Shown piece after piece: positions 16,011 through 25,079 of a stretch of DNA of 64,000 nucleotides; position 1 is the first letter of the stretch; each line of letters opens with the position of its first letter. Under the pieces are notes generated by a model. It was given only the letters and a program-made list of their open reading frames with translations, made no database searches and was not told the origin of the DNA. The position numbers were made by a program, and so were the translations under genes. Origin of the DNA: Pseudalkalibacillus hwajinpoensis (GTDB taxonomy: Bacteria > Bacillota > Bacilli > Bacillales > Guptibacillaceae); contig NZ_JADFCM010000008.1 in the NCBI RefSeq assembly GCF_015234585.1, positions 434,001 through 498,000 of the forward strand. The letters run 5' to 3'.

Positions 16011-16681
16011 TGAAGTACCGCAAGCGAGAAGAAGTCAACTACTGGATGTCATATGCGGATTTGATGAGTGCGATGCTCATGATCTTTGCCCTTCTCTTAA
16101 CTCTAGTGATTCTGGATTACCGTGAATTGTTAGAGGCAAAGGAAAAACAAATCGAAGAAGTTGTGAGTGTGAAGACCGAAATTATCGAAGCACTGACAGA
16201 CGCCTTCGAAGAATCAAATTTAGAAATAGAAATTGATCAGCAAACTGGAGCGATTCGCTTTCCAGGTAGCATTTTATATGAATCAAACTCTGCTGATCTA
16301 TCACCAAAAGGCGAGAAATTCTTAAGAGATTTTGTACCGAAGTATTTTGGGATACTACTACAAGATCAATTTAAAGACGATATCTCATCGATTATTATCG
16401 AAGGTCACACGGATAAAAAAGGCGACTATATGTATAACATGCAGCTATCTCAGAGCAGAGCGCTCTCAGTACTCGAGTATGTATACAGCGATGAAATGGG
16501 AGATTTTAAACAGAGAGAACTTGCACAGTCTATTGTAACTGGAAATGGGCGAAGCTTTAGTCAGCCTTTGAACGACAGTAAAGGGAAGTATGATCCTGAT
16601 CGATCAAGAAGGGTTGAGTTCTTATTCCGACTGAAGGATGACGAGGCGATCAAAGAAATCGAAAAGCTGGTTGATAAATAA
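16010..16681 (+). CDS. zorB: Zorya ZorB, MotB-like peptidoglycan-binding motor subunit
   Basis: 223 aa. One N-terminal membrane helix (~12-34) containing the MotB-type proton-binding Asp17 (SYADLMSAML). Then a short linker and an OmpA-like peptidoglycan-binding domain (IIIEGHTDKKGDYMYNMQLSQSRA and PDRSRRVEF). Start ATG overlaps the zorA stop and the stop overlaps zorC, so translation is probably coupled. Confidence 0.92.
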   Translation: MKYRKREEVNYWMSYADLMSAMLMIFALLLTLVILDYRELLEAKEKQIEEVVSVKTEIIEALTDAFEESNLEIEIDQQTGAIRFPGSILYESNSADLSPKGEKFLRDFVPKYFGILLQDQFKDDISSIIIEGHTDKKGDYMYNMQLSQSRALSVLEYVYSDEMGDFKQRELAQSIVTGNGRSFSQPLNDSKGKYDPDRSRRVEFLFRLKDDEAIKEIEKLVDK

Positions 16682-17952
16682 TGAAATATGTCTATGAATT
16701 TCATCTCCTCAACAACTGGGCGAGGGATAACCGAGAATTTCGGATCAAGATGAATGATGATTTGTCAGGGGCAAAATATCAGAGTAAGTTGGAAGGTTTG
16801 AAGCAAGAATTTCTAAGCCTTCCCTATTTTCAAAAGTCATCAACGTGGATGAAATCGTTAAGTAAACGACAAAGGAATCTTGTTCCATACTTGTACGATC
16901 AGAACCTAGAAGCAAAACAAAAAAGCTTCTTGCTCCATGCTATCAAATCAAGCATACCTGAAGAGAGACGGATGTTTCGTACGTTGGTGGATGTGCTTTA
17001 TCAAACGTGTGACGTTGATGCTCTATGGGAACTGGTTCGAAGTTCTCAAGTGGCGCATTCGGAGCGGATTGAAAGAAGGATGGAACCAGAGCAGTCCGAC
17101 AAGTGGGAAAGGTTTCTTCAAGCAGATGAGCCGGTATCTTATTTAGCTGAAGAAGGATACAAGAGTGATAATGGATTTATCGAGGAGTTAAGTACTTACT
17201 ATTTAACTGAGAATATGCCGCTATTTAAGTATGTTTTGCTTGATGTGCTTAAGATAGCGGATGAGGATTTCTTCATTAAAGAGAGGGTGCTATATAAAAA
17301 GTATTTTTCTGATGCAACTAATTTAGAACAGCAAGAAATGGCTGATAGCTTAATTAAGAAATGTAATCTCAATAGGGTTGAGGATCTTGGTAAGCTAATT
17401 TATGAAAAGTTAAAGATTTATCGTAGAAAACCAATGCTGTGGAAATACGTGGGTGAAGAAGAAAAAAAGCGCTTCTCTCAATGGATTATTCGACTTGAGG
17501 TAAAAGACTTCTTTGAACAGGTTGATAAAAGTCATGAACGATATCGGTACTGGGAGAAGTTTCTTTTCAAGTTAGAGGATGTAGTGGTAACTGATGAGAA
17601 AAGAACATTAATAATGTATTTCTCTGACGTAGTCGTTATGGAAGTGTTGGGAACAGGGGCCGTTTATGTTTATAACAATCGTACATTCAATAACTACTTT
17701 CAGAAAAAGGTCGATAAGTATTTAGCGGATAAGGAAAAAACGTATCCAAGAGGGCATCAACCTAAAGAACTGAAAAGACATGAGCTTATGGAGAAATCCC
17801 TCACAGTTGAAGGTGGGTGGTTGATTCATAGTGGGGATTGGCAGTATAAATTTGATTATTGGCTAAAATATAGGTTGAAGTGGGAGGTGGACAAGGATGT
17901 TCTTTCGAAAGAAAAAGCAGCACTCGATGCAGGTGAAACGCATACCTCATAA
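16681..17952 (+). CDS. zorC: Zorya ZorC, EH-signature cytosolic effector
   Basis: 423 aa, no membrane segment. The C-terminal third has the EH-signature arrangement: RYRYWEKFL, the hydrophobic AVYVYN strand, FNNYFQKK and finally HSGDWQYKFDYWL. ZorC is the DNA-binding effector/helper found only in type I Zorya. Gene order zorA-zorB-zorC-Snf2 confirms it. It overlaps zorD by 56 nt. Confidence 0.88.
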   Translation: MKYVYEFHLLNNWARDNREFRIKMNDDLSGAKYQSKLEGLKQEFLSLPYFQKSSTWMKSLSKRQRNLVPYLYDQNLEAKQKSFLLHAIKSSIPEERRMFRTLVDVLYQTCDVDALWELVRSSQVAHSERIERRMEPEQSDKWERFLQADEPVSYLAEEGYKSDNGFIEELSTYYLTENMPLFKYVLLDVLKIADEDFFIKERVLYKKYFSDATNLEQQEMADSLIKKCNLNRVEDLGKLIYEKLKIYRRKPMLWKYVGEEEKKRFSQWIIRLEVKDFFEQVDKSHERYRYWEKFLFKLEDVVVTDEKRTLIMYFSDVVVMEVLGTGAVYVYNNRTFNNYFQKKVDKYLADKEKTYPRGHQPKELKRHELMEKSLTVEGGWLIHSGDWQYKFDYWLKYRLKWEVDKDVLSKEKAALDAGETHTS

Positions 17953-20530
17953 TGATGGAATTGATATAGGCATTGAACTAGTATCAGGTAAAGATTCACA
18001 AGAACTATCCCTACCTCTCTCAAAAGAAGAAATTGAAAACTACTATAAACTACCTGGATTTCAAGCATATGTGTGCTGGGAAGAGCTTTACGATGCAGGA
18101 TTATTAACGGACTCTAGATTAAGTTATGAAGACTACTATCAACTATTAGATGAAGAAACTGGAGTGGAGCTATTAGAGCAGCTCCAGTTACCTGTTGAAG
18201 AAATGAACGTTAATGGAGAATTAAAGTTAGATTCTCTTCCGGAACTAGCAGAGCTTAAGCTTGTGTTAAAAAATGAAAACGCTCAAACGATTGATCGAAT
18301 TGGAAGACGTAATGGAGCAATAGCCGTGATTAATCAGCAGCTATTTCTTTTACCTGGGAAAGTTTACGAGCTTCAAAAAGCTATCGAAGCAGAGTATGAA
18401 ACAGGCTACCAGAAGATAGGCGTCTGTCAGAAGCTTGCGAATGAAGCACACATCGATCAGGAGGATTTTCTAGAAAACGAGTCTTATCATGTTGTGGATT
18501 CTTATGACCTTGAAATGAAAGTCCATTCGCCGAATCATATCGAGTTACAACCGGTTGGAAGCACTCCGGACGAAACGACCGTGCTTGGCTCGCCTTCTCC
18601 AGTAACAACGTACAAAACGAGTAACAAACGAGATCGTTTCGTGCGAACGGAGAAAATTAGCCGTGACATCATTCAACTTTCAAAAAAGAGACACATTACT
18701 GGGGAAGAGGTACCGCTTTTCTTTGAAAACCCGCTTGCCGTGTTACCTGAACACGATTATGAATTTGATCTTGAAGCCTTTTCTGAACGAGTAAGAGGAA
18801 TTATTCCAATTGAAAAAGTTCGCCCCTATTCACAGGGAGACAGCGGGATTCAATGGTTTGATCCTGAAGCAGATCAGCCAGCGACATATGATGAAGATTT
18901 TCTAAGAACGCTAATGGAGCAGCATCCTAACGAGCAGTACATTCAACACGAAAATAAGTGGATTTATCTTGATCCGCAAATGCGCAAGAATTTGCTTGAG
19001 GAAGTTGTTGAGGAAGATCAATCTCTCAAAAAGAATTTCACTTTAGATATTAAAGACAACGAAACTGATCTTGAATATCGGTTAGAAGCGAATGACACCG
19101 AACAGGTTCAAGAATACCAGATACCTCAAACACTGAAAGCTGACTTATTTGATCATCAAGTTGAAGGTTTTCAATGGCTTTGTCATCTTGAAGAGAGAAG
19201 CAGAGGTGGTTTATTAGCTGATGATATGGGATTAGGAAAAACGATGCAGGTAATCACTTTTCTACTACATCAGAAAAATCAGGGAAAGCTTTCTCCAACT
19301 CTACTCGTGTTACCTGTTGCCCTAATGGAAAACTGGATTGAGGAAATACGAAAGTTTGCTCCTGATCTACTAAGCAGTCTTTATATCCATAAAGGCTCAG
19401 GAAGAAGCAAATCATCCGCCCATATTAGTAGCTATGATCTTATCTTCACAACCTATGACACACTTAAAATCGATCAACTGCTATTCGGTAAGATTAACTT
19501 TCAATCAATCATTTGCGATGAGGCGCAGAACGTAAAGTCTCACAGTAGCCAGCGATCACGTGCACTCAGAGCAATGAAGTCAGAATTCCGACTCGCCATG
19601 ACAGGAACCCCTGTTGAAAATAGTTTGGAAGAACTGTGGGCGATTATGGATTTCGTTCAACCAGGTGAATTAAATTCCTTAAAAGAATTCAAACAACAAT
19701 TTATCGAAGCAGCAGATTACGAAGGACTACTCAAAGCGATACAGCCCTACTATCTCAGAAGAACGAAAGAAGGGATCTTTAGCGATCGCTTACCAAAGAA
19801 AGAAATCAAGGATCCAATCTATGTCGAAGCCTCAAAGATTCAGAAGTCCATCTCAGAATCAATGCTTCAAACGAAAGAGACTGGACAAATTGCGATCTTA
19901 AATATGCTCATGAGACTAAGACAATTGTACGGTCACCCTGGAGTCATTATTCCCGAGTATGAAACCTTACCAGCAAGCGAGGTTCCAAAAGTAAAGGAAG
20001 TGATGAGCGTTATTGATCGCATTAAAGAAAAAGATGAAAAAGTTCTCATCTTCACCGAGTTTCGTAAGCTTCACTCCATCTTTAAACGTCTCTTCATGGA
20101 AAAGTATGGAGTTTCTGTTCCGATTATTGATGGAAACACGGCCAACCGGCAAGGAGTCGTAAAAGAGTTTAATAGTCGTCTTGGGTTTGGGATCATGCTA
20201 CTCTCTCCAAAAGCAGCGGGTGTTGGCCTCACGATCACAAGTGCTAATCACGTGATCCACTACACAAGATGGTGGAATCCAGCTGTTGAGAATCAGGCCA
20301 CTGACCGAGCCTATCGGATTGGACAGGAGAAGGACGTATCTGTTTATCAGCTGATTACAAGAGATGCTCAGAACTTTCCTAATGGAACGGTGGAAGAGTT
20401 AATGCATGAGCTGTTGGAGAATAAGCGGGAGTTGGCGGAGAATGTGATTATTCCGTTTGATATGAGGGGGGTTCAGGAGATGGTGTCAAGCACCATAATT
20501 AGTAACTACAGTAAACAGCTAGAACAATAA
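17897..20530 (+). CDS. zorD: Zorya ZorD, Snf2-family helicase/nuclease effector
   Basis: 877 aa; ATG preceded by GGGAGGTGG inside zorC. The N-terminal ~400 residues are unassigned. The Snf2 core follows: motif I DDMGLGKT (Gly-Leu-Gly at 445), motif II DEAQ (Asp541), MTGTPVENSLEELW, then the C-terminal helicase lobe LLSPKAAGVGLTITSANHVIHYTRWWNPAVENQATDRAYRIGQ. In type I Zorya it degrades or translocates on invading DNA. It is shorter than the ~1080-aa E. coli protein. The stop codon lies inside the terminator stem. Confidence 0.92.
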   Translation: MFFRKKKQHSMQVKRIPHNDGIDIGIELVSGKDSQELSLPLSKEEIENYYKLPGFQAYVCWEELYDAGLLTDSRLSYEDYYQLLDEETGVELLEQLQLPVEEMNVNGELKLDSLPELAELKLVLKNENAQTIDRIGRRNGAIAVINQQLFLLPGKVYELQKAIEAEYETGYQKIGVCQKLANEAHIDQEDFLENESYHVVDSYDLEMKVHSPNHIELQPVGSTPDETTVLGSPSPVTTYKTSNKRDRFVRTEKISRDIIQLSKKRHITGEEVPLFFENPLAVLPEHDYEFDLEAFSERVRGIIPIEKVRPYSQGDSGIQWFDPEADQPATYDEDFLRTLMEQHPNEQYIQHENKWIYLDPQMRKNLLEEVVEEDQSLKKNFTLDIKDNETDLEYRLEANDTEQVQEYQIPQTLKADLFDHQVEGFQWLCHLEERSRGGLLADDMGLGKTMQVITFLLHQKNQGKLSPTLLVLPVALMENWIEEIRKFAPDLLSSLYIHKGSGRSKSSAHISSYDLIFTTYDTLKIDQLLFGKINFQSIICDEAQNVKSHSSQRSRALRAMKSEFRLAMTGTPVENSLEELWAIMDFVQPGELNSLKEFKQQFIEAADYEGLLKAIQPYYLRRTKEGIFSDRLPKKEIKDPIYVEASKIQKSISESMLQTKETGQIAILNMLMRLRQLYGHPGVIIPEYETLPASEVPKVKEVMSVIDRIKEKDEKVLIFTEFRKLHSIFKRLFMEKYGVSVPIIDGNTANRQGVVKEFNSRLGFGIMLLSPKAAGVGLTITSANHVIHYTRWWNPAVENQATDRAYRIGQEKDVSVYQLITRDAQNFPNGTVEELMHELLENKRELAENVIIPFDMRGVQEMVSSTIISNYSKQLEQ

Positions 20531-20562
20531 CTATAACTCTTTATAGTTATTGTTCGTTTTTG
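20523..20562 (+). terminator. Terminator of the Zorya operon
   Basis: AACAATAACTATAA and TTATAGTTATTGTT form a perfect stem with CGTTTTT after it; the zorD stop codon is in the left arm. Confidence 0.85.
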
Positions 20563-20676
20563 ATAATAACTCTGAAACTCACATCCAACGAATCAAAACT
20601 CCTCTAAAACTAGTATCAAAAACCATCTCATAATCAAAGTTTCAATATATACTACAAATAACCTTTTTGATAATAT
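20557..20676. other. Candidate recombination (res-like) site of the serine recombinase
   Basis: TTTTTGATAATAAC at 20557, the inverted form AGTATCAAAAA at 20612 and TTTTTGATAATAT at 20664 lie just before the recombinase gene, as resolvase subsites often do. Confidence 0.35.
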
Positions 20677-20709
20677 AGAAGTACCACTAATCGAAAAGGG
20701 GAGACCATT

Positions 20710-21270
20710 ATGTTATTTGGATACGCTCGAGTCAGTACAAAAGATCAAAACTTACATATGCAATTCGATGCGTTAGAGAAATACGGAGTCGAAGAGAAGA
20801 ATATCTATTCAGAGAAGATCACTGGGACTAAGAAAGACCGTCCTGCTTTTACGGAAATGCTGAAGTATCTGAGAGAAGGGGACACAGTTGTCGTTTACAA
20901 ACTGGATCGAATTGGTCGGAGCACAAAACATCTTGTAGACCTGATTAACGGTTTCCAAGAGAAGGGCATCAACTTCGTTTCTATTAATGAGAATATCGAT
21001 ACGACGACCGCAATGGGGAAACTCGTATTTACGATCTTCAGTGGCCTTGCTCAATTTGAGCGAGACATTATCTCAGAAAGAACGAAGTCAGGATTAGATG
21101 CAGCAAGAGCTCGAGGACGAAAGGGAGGACGACCAAAAAAAGACCAGTCCAAGTTAGATATGGCCTTTCGAATGTATGATAGTAAGGAGTATAGTATTCA
21201 GGAGATATTGGATGCTACAGGGATTAGCAGAGCAACATTTTATAGGTATTTGGAAAAGAGAAGTAGCTAA
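20710..21270 (+). CDS. Serine recombinase, resolvase/invertase family
   Basis: 186 aa, ATG after AAAAGGGG. Catalytic Ser in YARVSTKDQN, KLDRIGRS motif, FERDIISERT in the long helix, then a C-terminal helix-turn-helix (SIQEILDATGISRATFYRYL). The short form is that of Tn3-type resolvases and DNA invertases. No transposase or invertible segment is seen nearby. It directly follows the Zorya operon and may have taken part in its mobility. Confidence 0.93.
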   Translation: MLFGYARVSTKDQNLHMQFDALEKYGVEEKNIYSEKITGTKKDRPAFTEMLKYLREGDTVVVYKLDRIGRSTKHLVDLINGFQEKGINFVSINENIDTTTAMGKLVFTIFSGLAQFERDIISERTKSGLDAARARGRKGGRPKKDQSKLDMAFRMYDSKEYSIQEILDATGISRATFYRYLEKRSS

Positions 21271-21472
21271 TGAGAATACTGACAGATATACATAAAAGGG
21301 TAATAGACTATAAAGATATTATGCATCTAAAGAAAAATAGATTTTACTAGTTTCTTGTAGTGATCAAGGTGATGCATTTTTAGAAGAGTGAAGTATAAAT
21401 AGATTAAAAGTTTAGTTGTAATTATCAGTTTGTGGTACAATTACTATTATTTACTAATTAGGGGGCGATGAG

Positions 21473-22117
21473 ATGAAAGTTGAACTAAATCAGGAACAAA
21501 TTGAATTAAAAGAAATCATTGAAACAAACCTATCTCTTCTTAAAAAAGATATTGCAGAAGGAACAAATATGCAAGAAAGTGAAAGACAGAGATTATACCA
21601 AGAAATGAGCGATAAAGCGCACGCTTTACATATGCAGTTAGAGCCGAAGCCTAAGCATCGAGATTATATGATTGAAAATAGTGGGATGGAACCTGAAGAT
21701 CCTGAATTTTACTATCACATTCACCCTGTAGAAGATTTATTGGATTACCTTGAAGATAATACCGCAAACGATGATCCAGTTGATGCTACTATAGGCGATT
21801 CTTTTAACTTTAGAATATTTACAAATAGATGGGGACACAAAGACTCCTATATTATCATACGAAATGAAGAAGGATGGAAAGTTTCTTTTAATGCATATGA
21901 TGAGCAAGGGGATAAGAGTGCTGATCCAGCAATTAATAAAGTAATGACACATGACTCAGTTAATTTCCCTCGAACAATTAATGACTATTTTTATGGGCTA
22001 TGGGTTAACGCTAAGAACGAAGGCATGAACCACAGTCAAGTTCAAGATGCACTGGATGTCATTGCTGAATGGGTAAGCGAATGTGAAGAAAAGGCACCTA
22101 CGCAATATTTGATCTAG
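21473..22117 (+). CDS. Hypothetical acidic cytosolic protein
   Basis: 214 aa, ATG preceded by TTAGGGGGCG. No signal peptide or membrane helix. Helical charged N-terminus (~1-70), then an alpha/beta region with FRIFTNRWGHKDSYIIIRNEEGWKVSF, a pattern I have a sense of from conserved hypotheticals but cannot name. It has its own terminator and lies between the recombinase and a defence-type pair. Function unknown. Confidence 0.6.
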   Translation: MKVELNQEQIELKEIIETNLSLLKKDIAEGTNMQESERQRLYQEMSDKAHALHMQLEPKPKHRDYMIENSGMEPEDPEFYYHIHPVEDLLDYLEDNTANDDPVDATIGDSFNFRIFTNRWGHKDSYIIIRNEEGWKVSFNAYDEQGDKSADPAINKVMTHDSVNFPRTINDYFYGLWVNAKNEGMNHSQVQDALDVIAEWVSECEEKAPTQYLI

Positions 22118-22143
22118 AACACGTTTTAATTATAGTAGCATGT

Positions 22144-22183
22144 AAAAAAGACCGAGTCGGTAGTGAGACTACGGTCTTTTTTA
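22144..22183 (+). terminator. Terminator
   Basis: AAAAAAGACCG and CGGTCTTTTTT stem, U-tract on the plus strand; symmetric enough to act both ways. Confidence 0.8.
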
Positions 22184-22347
22184 AACCTATTTATTTTATA
22201 CGTTTTAATTATTTCCAATTTTTCACTTTTGTTTCAAACTAACTTTTTCTACTTCAAGGGAAGGAGTTAAGGACTCCTTGAGCCATAGGTTATCATTTCA
22301 AACATTATTATCTGTAATTATGGGAGGATTTTGCTTTTGCTTTCTGA

Positions 22348-23196
22348 TTAACTAATCCATATACTTAAATTCGTATCAATCCCGCATTTTTTTGTAAGAT
22401 TGGCATGACCGATAGCCAATCCAACAGATGTGATTTCCATGTGTTTTAGATTGGTGCTATTCCACGTGTTTTTTATCTCCTTGAGATTAGGATGGAATTC
22501 ATCTATCATTTGTGAAACTTCCTTTTCATCGAAATCAGAAAAGATATTTGGGTATTTATTTTTTAACAATTTTTCAAAAGAGATTTCTCCAATAGACAGT
22601 CTTGCTGCCCCTGTGTATACTAAATGTTCGAACAAATTGTAATCTTGAAATGGTATGTGAAATGGTGAAAAGGGGTTAATAAATTTAAGGTAAATATTAA
22701 AAATCCCATTGGCAAATTGACTGTTTTTATGCTGATAATTAAATCCTACTTTTTTACAAAAAAATGATAATGATAAAATATCAATCTGTAACTGAGTTAA
22801 TTTGGGTAATATTTTTAGAGATTCGTCAAGAACAATTTTCTTTAGTGTCATATCGTTTTCTTTTGTTCTTTCTACAAGTATATTAACCAACATTTCTTCT
22901 AAATTATCATTACCAGTCCGTGCGTACTCCTTTTGTGCCTCAAATAATGCATATTGCATATCAGGATTTTTCATTTTTTCGATTCCATCAGGATATTGTT
23001 TGGACAGCTTCTCTAAGTAATCATTAACTAGTCTTTCTGCACGGGTAGTAGCTAGATCAGCAGCTTGTTGTGATAAGTCTAAGAAATTAGACTTAAATAC
23101 GTCTATTGCAATGTTTCTGGCCTCGTCTGCTGATACACCAATATTCATAGTTTCAGCCTGATAATTGGTACTATTATCTCCACTTTTTTGCTTCAC
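22348..23196 (-). CDS. LPO_1073/Vpar_1526-like cytosolic protein with N-terminal amyloid-like motif
   Basis: 282 aa, GTG start after GGAGAGG. The first ~15 residues are QKSGDNSTNYQA, followed by GVSADEARNIAIDVFKSNFLDLSQQAADLATTRAERL, the pattern I recall for the family annotated LPO_1073/Vpar_1526. The rest is helical. The upstream, overlapping gene encodes a membrane protein with nearly the same motif, QKSGKNSINYQA. Matching short Gly/Asn/Gln motifs in adjacent receptor and effector genes are the signature of bacterial amyloid signalling. Location in a defence island supports a defence role; the enzymatic activity is unknown. Confidence 0.6.
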   Translation of the reverse strand: MKQKSGDNSTNYQAETMNIGVSADEARNIAIDVFKSNFLDLSQQAADLATTRAERLVNDYLEKLSKQYPDGIEKMKNPDMQYALFEAQKEYARTGNDNLEEMLVNILVERTKENDMTLKKIVLDESLKILPKLTQLQIDILSLSFFCKKVGFNYQHKNSQFANGIFNIYLKFINPFSPFHIPFQDYNLFEHLVYTGAARLSIGEISFEKLLKNKYPNIFSDFDEKEVSQMIDEFHPNLKEIKNTWNSTNLKHMEITSVGLAIGHANLTKKCGIDTNLSIWIS

Positions 23197-23377
23197 TAGG
23201 ATTCCTCTCCTTTTTTTCTGAGTTTATTGTCATGTTCCCAGTTGCCTGATAATTAATTGAGTTTTTTCCTGACTTTTGTACCTGTTTAACTTTTTTTGAT
23301 TTAGAGATTTGTTTGGTAACTAATAAGCTAAGGATGAAAACACCGATACCACTAAAAATCCATTCTACTGAATCCAT
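23174..23377 (-). CDS. Single-pass membrane protein sharing the QKSGxNSxNYQA motif
   Basis: 67 aa, ATG after GAGGAGG. One N-terminal helix (about residues 5-22, WIFSGIGVFILSLLV), basic linker KQISKSKKVKQ, then QKSGKNSINYQATGNMTIN. Its stop lies 23 nt inside the next gene, so the two are co-translated. It could anchor or nucleate the downstream protein at the membrane. Confidence 0.6.
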   Translation of the reverse strand: MDSVEWIFSGIGVFILSLLVTKQISKSKKVKQVQKSGKNSINYQATGNMTINSEKKERNPSEAKKWR

Positions 23378-24124
23378 AATGTAACCTCCTCAATTTTGTG
23401 ATTTTTGAATTAGTCATATCCCCTTCAGAAAGGGATGTAAATTTACTTGGGGATTTATATTTAAAGTTTAACTCTTCTTGTTTTACTAAACCAGTTAGCA
23501 TCATTATATATTTATATTTTATAAAATGAACAACATAAGAGTTTGGGATTGTATATGCTGTTTTGTCATATGAAAGAATTGTTTATAATTTGCTCAATAC
23601 TTAGAATGCTTTCGAAAATAGGAAGTAGTTCACAAATTAACTTCGTGTATAATCTTAGTTCTACGAGAATATAAACTGCTCTGATAGTAGATTATCATAA
23701 TAAGTTCTCTACTTTAATAATGTTTGATAATTTGAAAATTACCTATTTTCCCGTTAAAATACTTTTTCGGAAACATTTATTTAGATAAGCTAAATTCGAC
23801 AAAAAGAACGCCTTTTTGTTAGTAATATCACCATAATTTTTTAACATAGACTAAAACTAAGTAATTTAGTAACTAGTAATAAATATCTTGTAATCACCTT
23901 ATCAATTATAATTAAATATCGTATTATTAACATCCTTATAGTCTCTACAGATTGATGTAGAGGCTTTTTGTGCCTGGCATGTGCACACATCCTTTTGGGT
24001 TCAAGTTCCGCCCGGTGAAAGTTTTGTTAACCGATAGGCAATTAAACTTATATTATAGTTAAATTAAGGTATTTATAGTAAAATAATCTTACAACTATTT
24101 TAGGTATGGGGGGTAATAAGATTG
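23378..24124. other. AT-rich 740-nt region without a supported gene; possible ncRNA
   Basis: No ORF with a ribosome site. On the plus strand an extended -10 (TGTATAAT, 23646-23653) precedes a terminator at 23941-23970, leaving room for a ~290-nt untranslated RNA. A second hairpin (ACAAAAAG/CTTTTTGT) lies at 23799-23819. Confidence 0.3.
23941..23970 (+). terminator. Terminator with no coding gene upstream on its strand
   Basis: GTCTCTACA pairs with TGTAGAGGC (one T-G pair), loop GATTGA-like, then TTTTTG. Confidence 0.6.
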
Positions 24125-24853
24125 ATGGCTTTGTTTCTTTTAGGTTTTTTAGCATTGATAGTTTCCATAATTTATCTTGTGTTCCATCTAATTAGTAAGG
24201 TGAAAAACAAAGAAAGAACACTTTCAAAAAAAATGTTTTATTCATTATTAATTGGAGGACTTGTTTTAATGATAGTAGGGATAGGATTTTCAGATGATAC
24301 AGCTGCTGGTCAACTTCAAACAGAACAAGATAAAAATGAAGAATTAACTAAACAGATCGGTTTATTAAAAGAAGAAAATAGTAAATTAAACAGTAAAGTC
24401 GAGGAATTAACTGTTAACAATAAAGAAACCAATAGCCAAATTGAAGAATTAAATAGCAAGAAAAAAGAAATAGAAAGTGAGTTAGAAAGTAAAACAAACG
24501 AATTAAATGAATTAGAAAATAATGACAAAAAAATTAATGAAGAAAAAGAAGAATTAAATAAGAAAATAGAAAACCTCAATACAGAAATCAATGATCAATC
24601 AGACACAATTAATCAACTCAAGGAAGATAAAACGTCTCTACAAACAAAAATTGAAGACTTACAAAATATCGAAGTGGCCAGTAATTCAAGTTCATCAACC
24701 TCTGAATCTAACACCTCCTCTAGTAGCAGTAATAATGCTTACTATAAAAACTGTACTGCTGCTAGAAATGCTGGTGCTGCGCCTTTATATACAGGCGATC
24801 CTGGTTATGGTTCTCATTTAGATAGAGATGGTGATGGAGTAGCGTGTGAATAA
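24125..24853 (+). CDS. Membrane-anchored coiled-coil protein with C-terminal Excalibur domain
   Basis: 242 aa, ATG 24125 (GGGGGGTAATAAG upstream). Two N-terminal hydrophobic segments (~2-24 and ~37-55), then ~130 residues of near-perfect coiled coil (E/N/K/L rich). A Ser/Thr linker follows, and a final ~37-residue Excalibur domain (YYKNCTAARNAGAAPLY, then LDRDGDGVACE) that binds calcium in extracellular proteins. Probably displayed at the cell surface. Function unknown; a second Excalibur-like tail occurs in the nuclease at 37585-38523. Confidence 0.8.
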   Translation: MALFLLGFLALIVSIIYLVFHLISKVKNKERTLSKKMFYSLLIGGLVLMIVGIGFSDDTAAGQLQTEQDKNEELTKQIGLLKEENSKLNSKVEELTVNNKETNSQIEELNSKKKEIESELESKTNELNELENNDKKINEEKEELNKKIENLNTEINDQSDTINQLKEDKTSLQTKIEDLQNIEVASNSSSSTSESNTSSSSSNNAYYKNCTAARNAGAAPLYTGDPGYGSHLDRDGDGVACE

Positions 24854-24958
24854 CTTAAAGAAACCTTCATCAATACTAAAGAATTACATTAGAATGTAAG
24901 TCGTGAAATCTTATAACGTTTCAGTTTCACTAGGTAATAATTTCACATACTAAGCATA

Positions 24959-25007
24959 CAAAAGGAGCTTTAATTGGCGCAAGACTTTGCCTCCAAGCTC
25001 CTTTTTT
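24959..25007 (+). terminator. Terminator
   Basis: AAAAGGAGCTT and AAGCTCCTTTTTT form the stem of a long-loop hairpin with U-tract. Confidence 0.65.
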
Positions 25008-25079
25008 ATATTTGGAATTCTCGAATATTCATGCTTATTTCCTTCCAATTAACTAATGATCTAACTTAAATGAAATTAT

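Noticed and set aside
21400..21472. Promoter TTGTAA/TACAAT before the hypothetical gene at 21473
   Set aside because: Spacer is only 14 nt; the -10 may be real but no fitting -35 was found.
23985..24025. tRNA T-arm-like sequence (GGGTTCAAGTTCC)
   Set aside because: No acceptor stem, anticodon arm or CCA end can be built around it; an attachment-site remnant is possible but unsupported.
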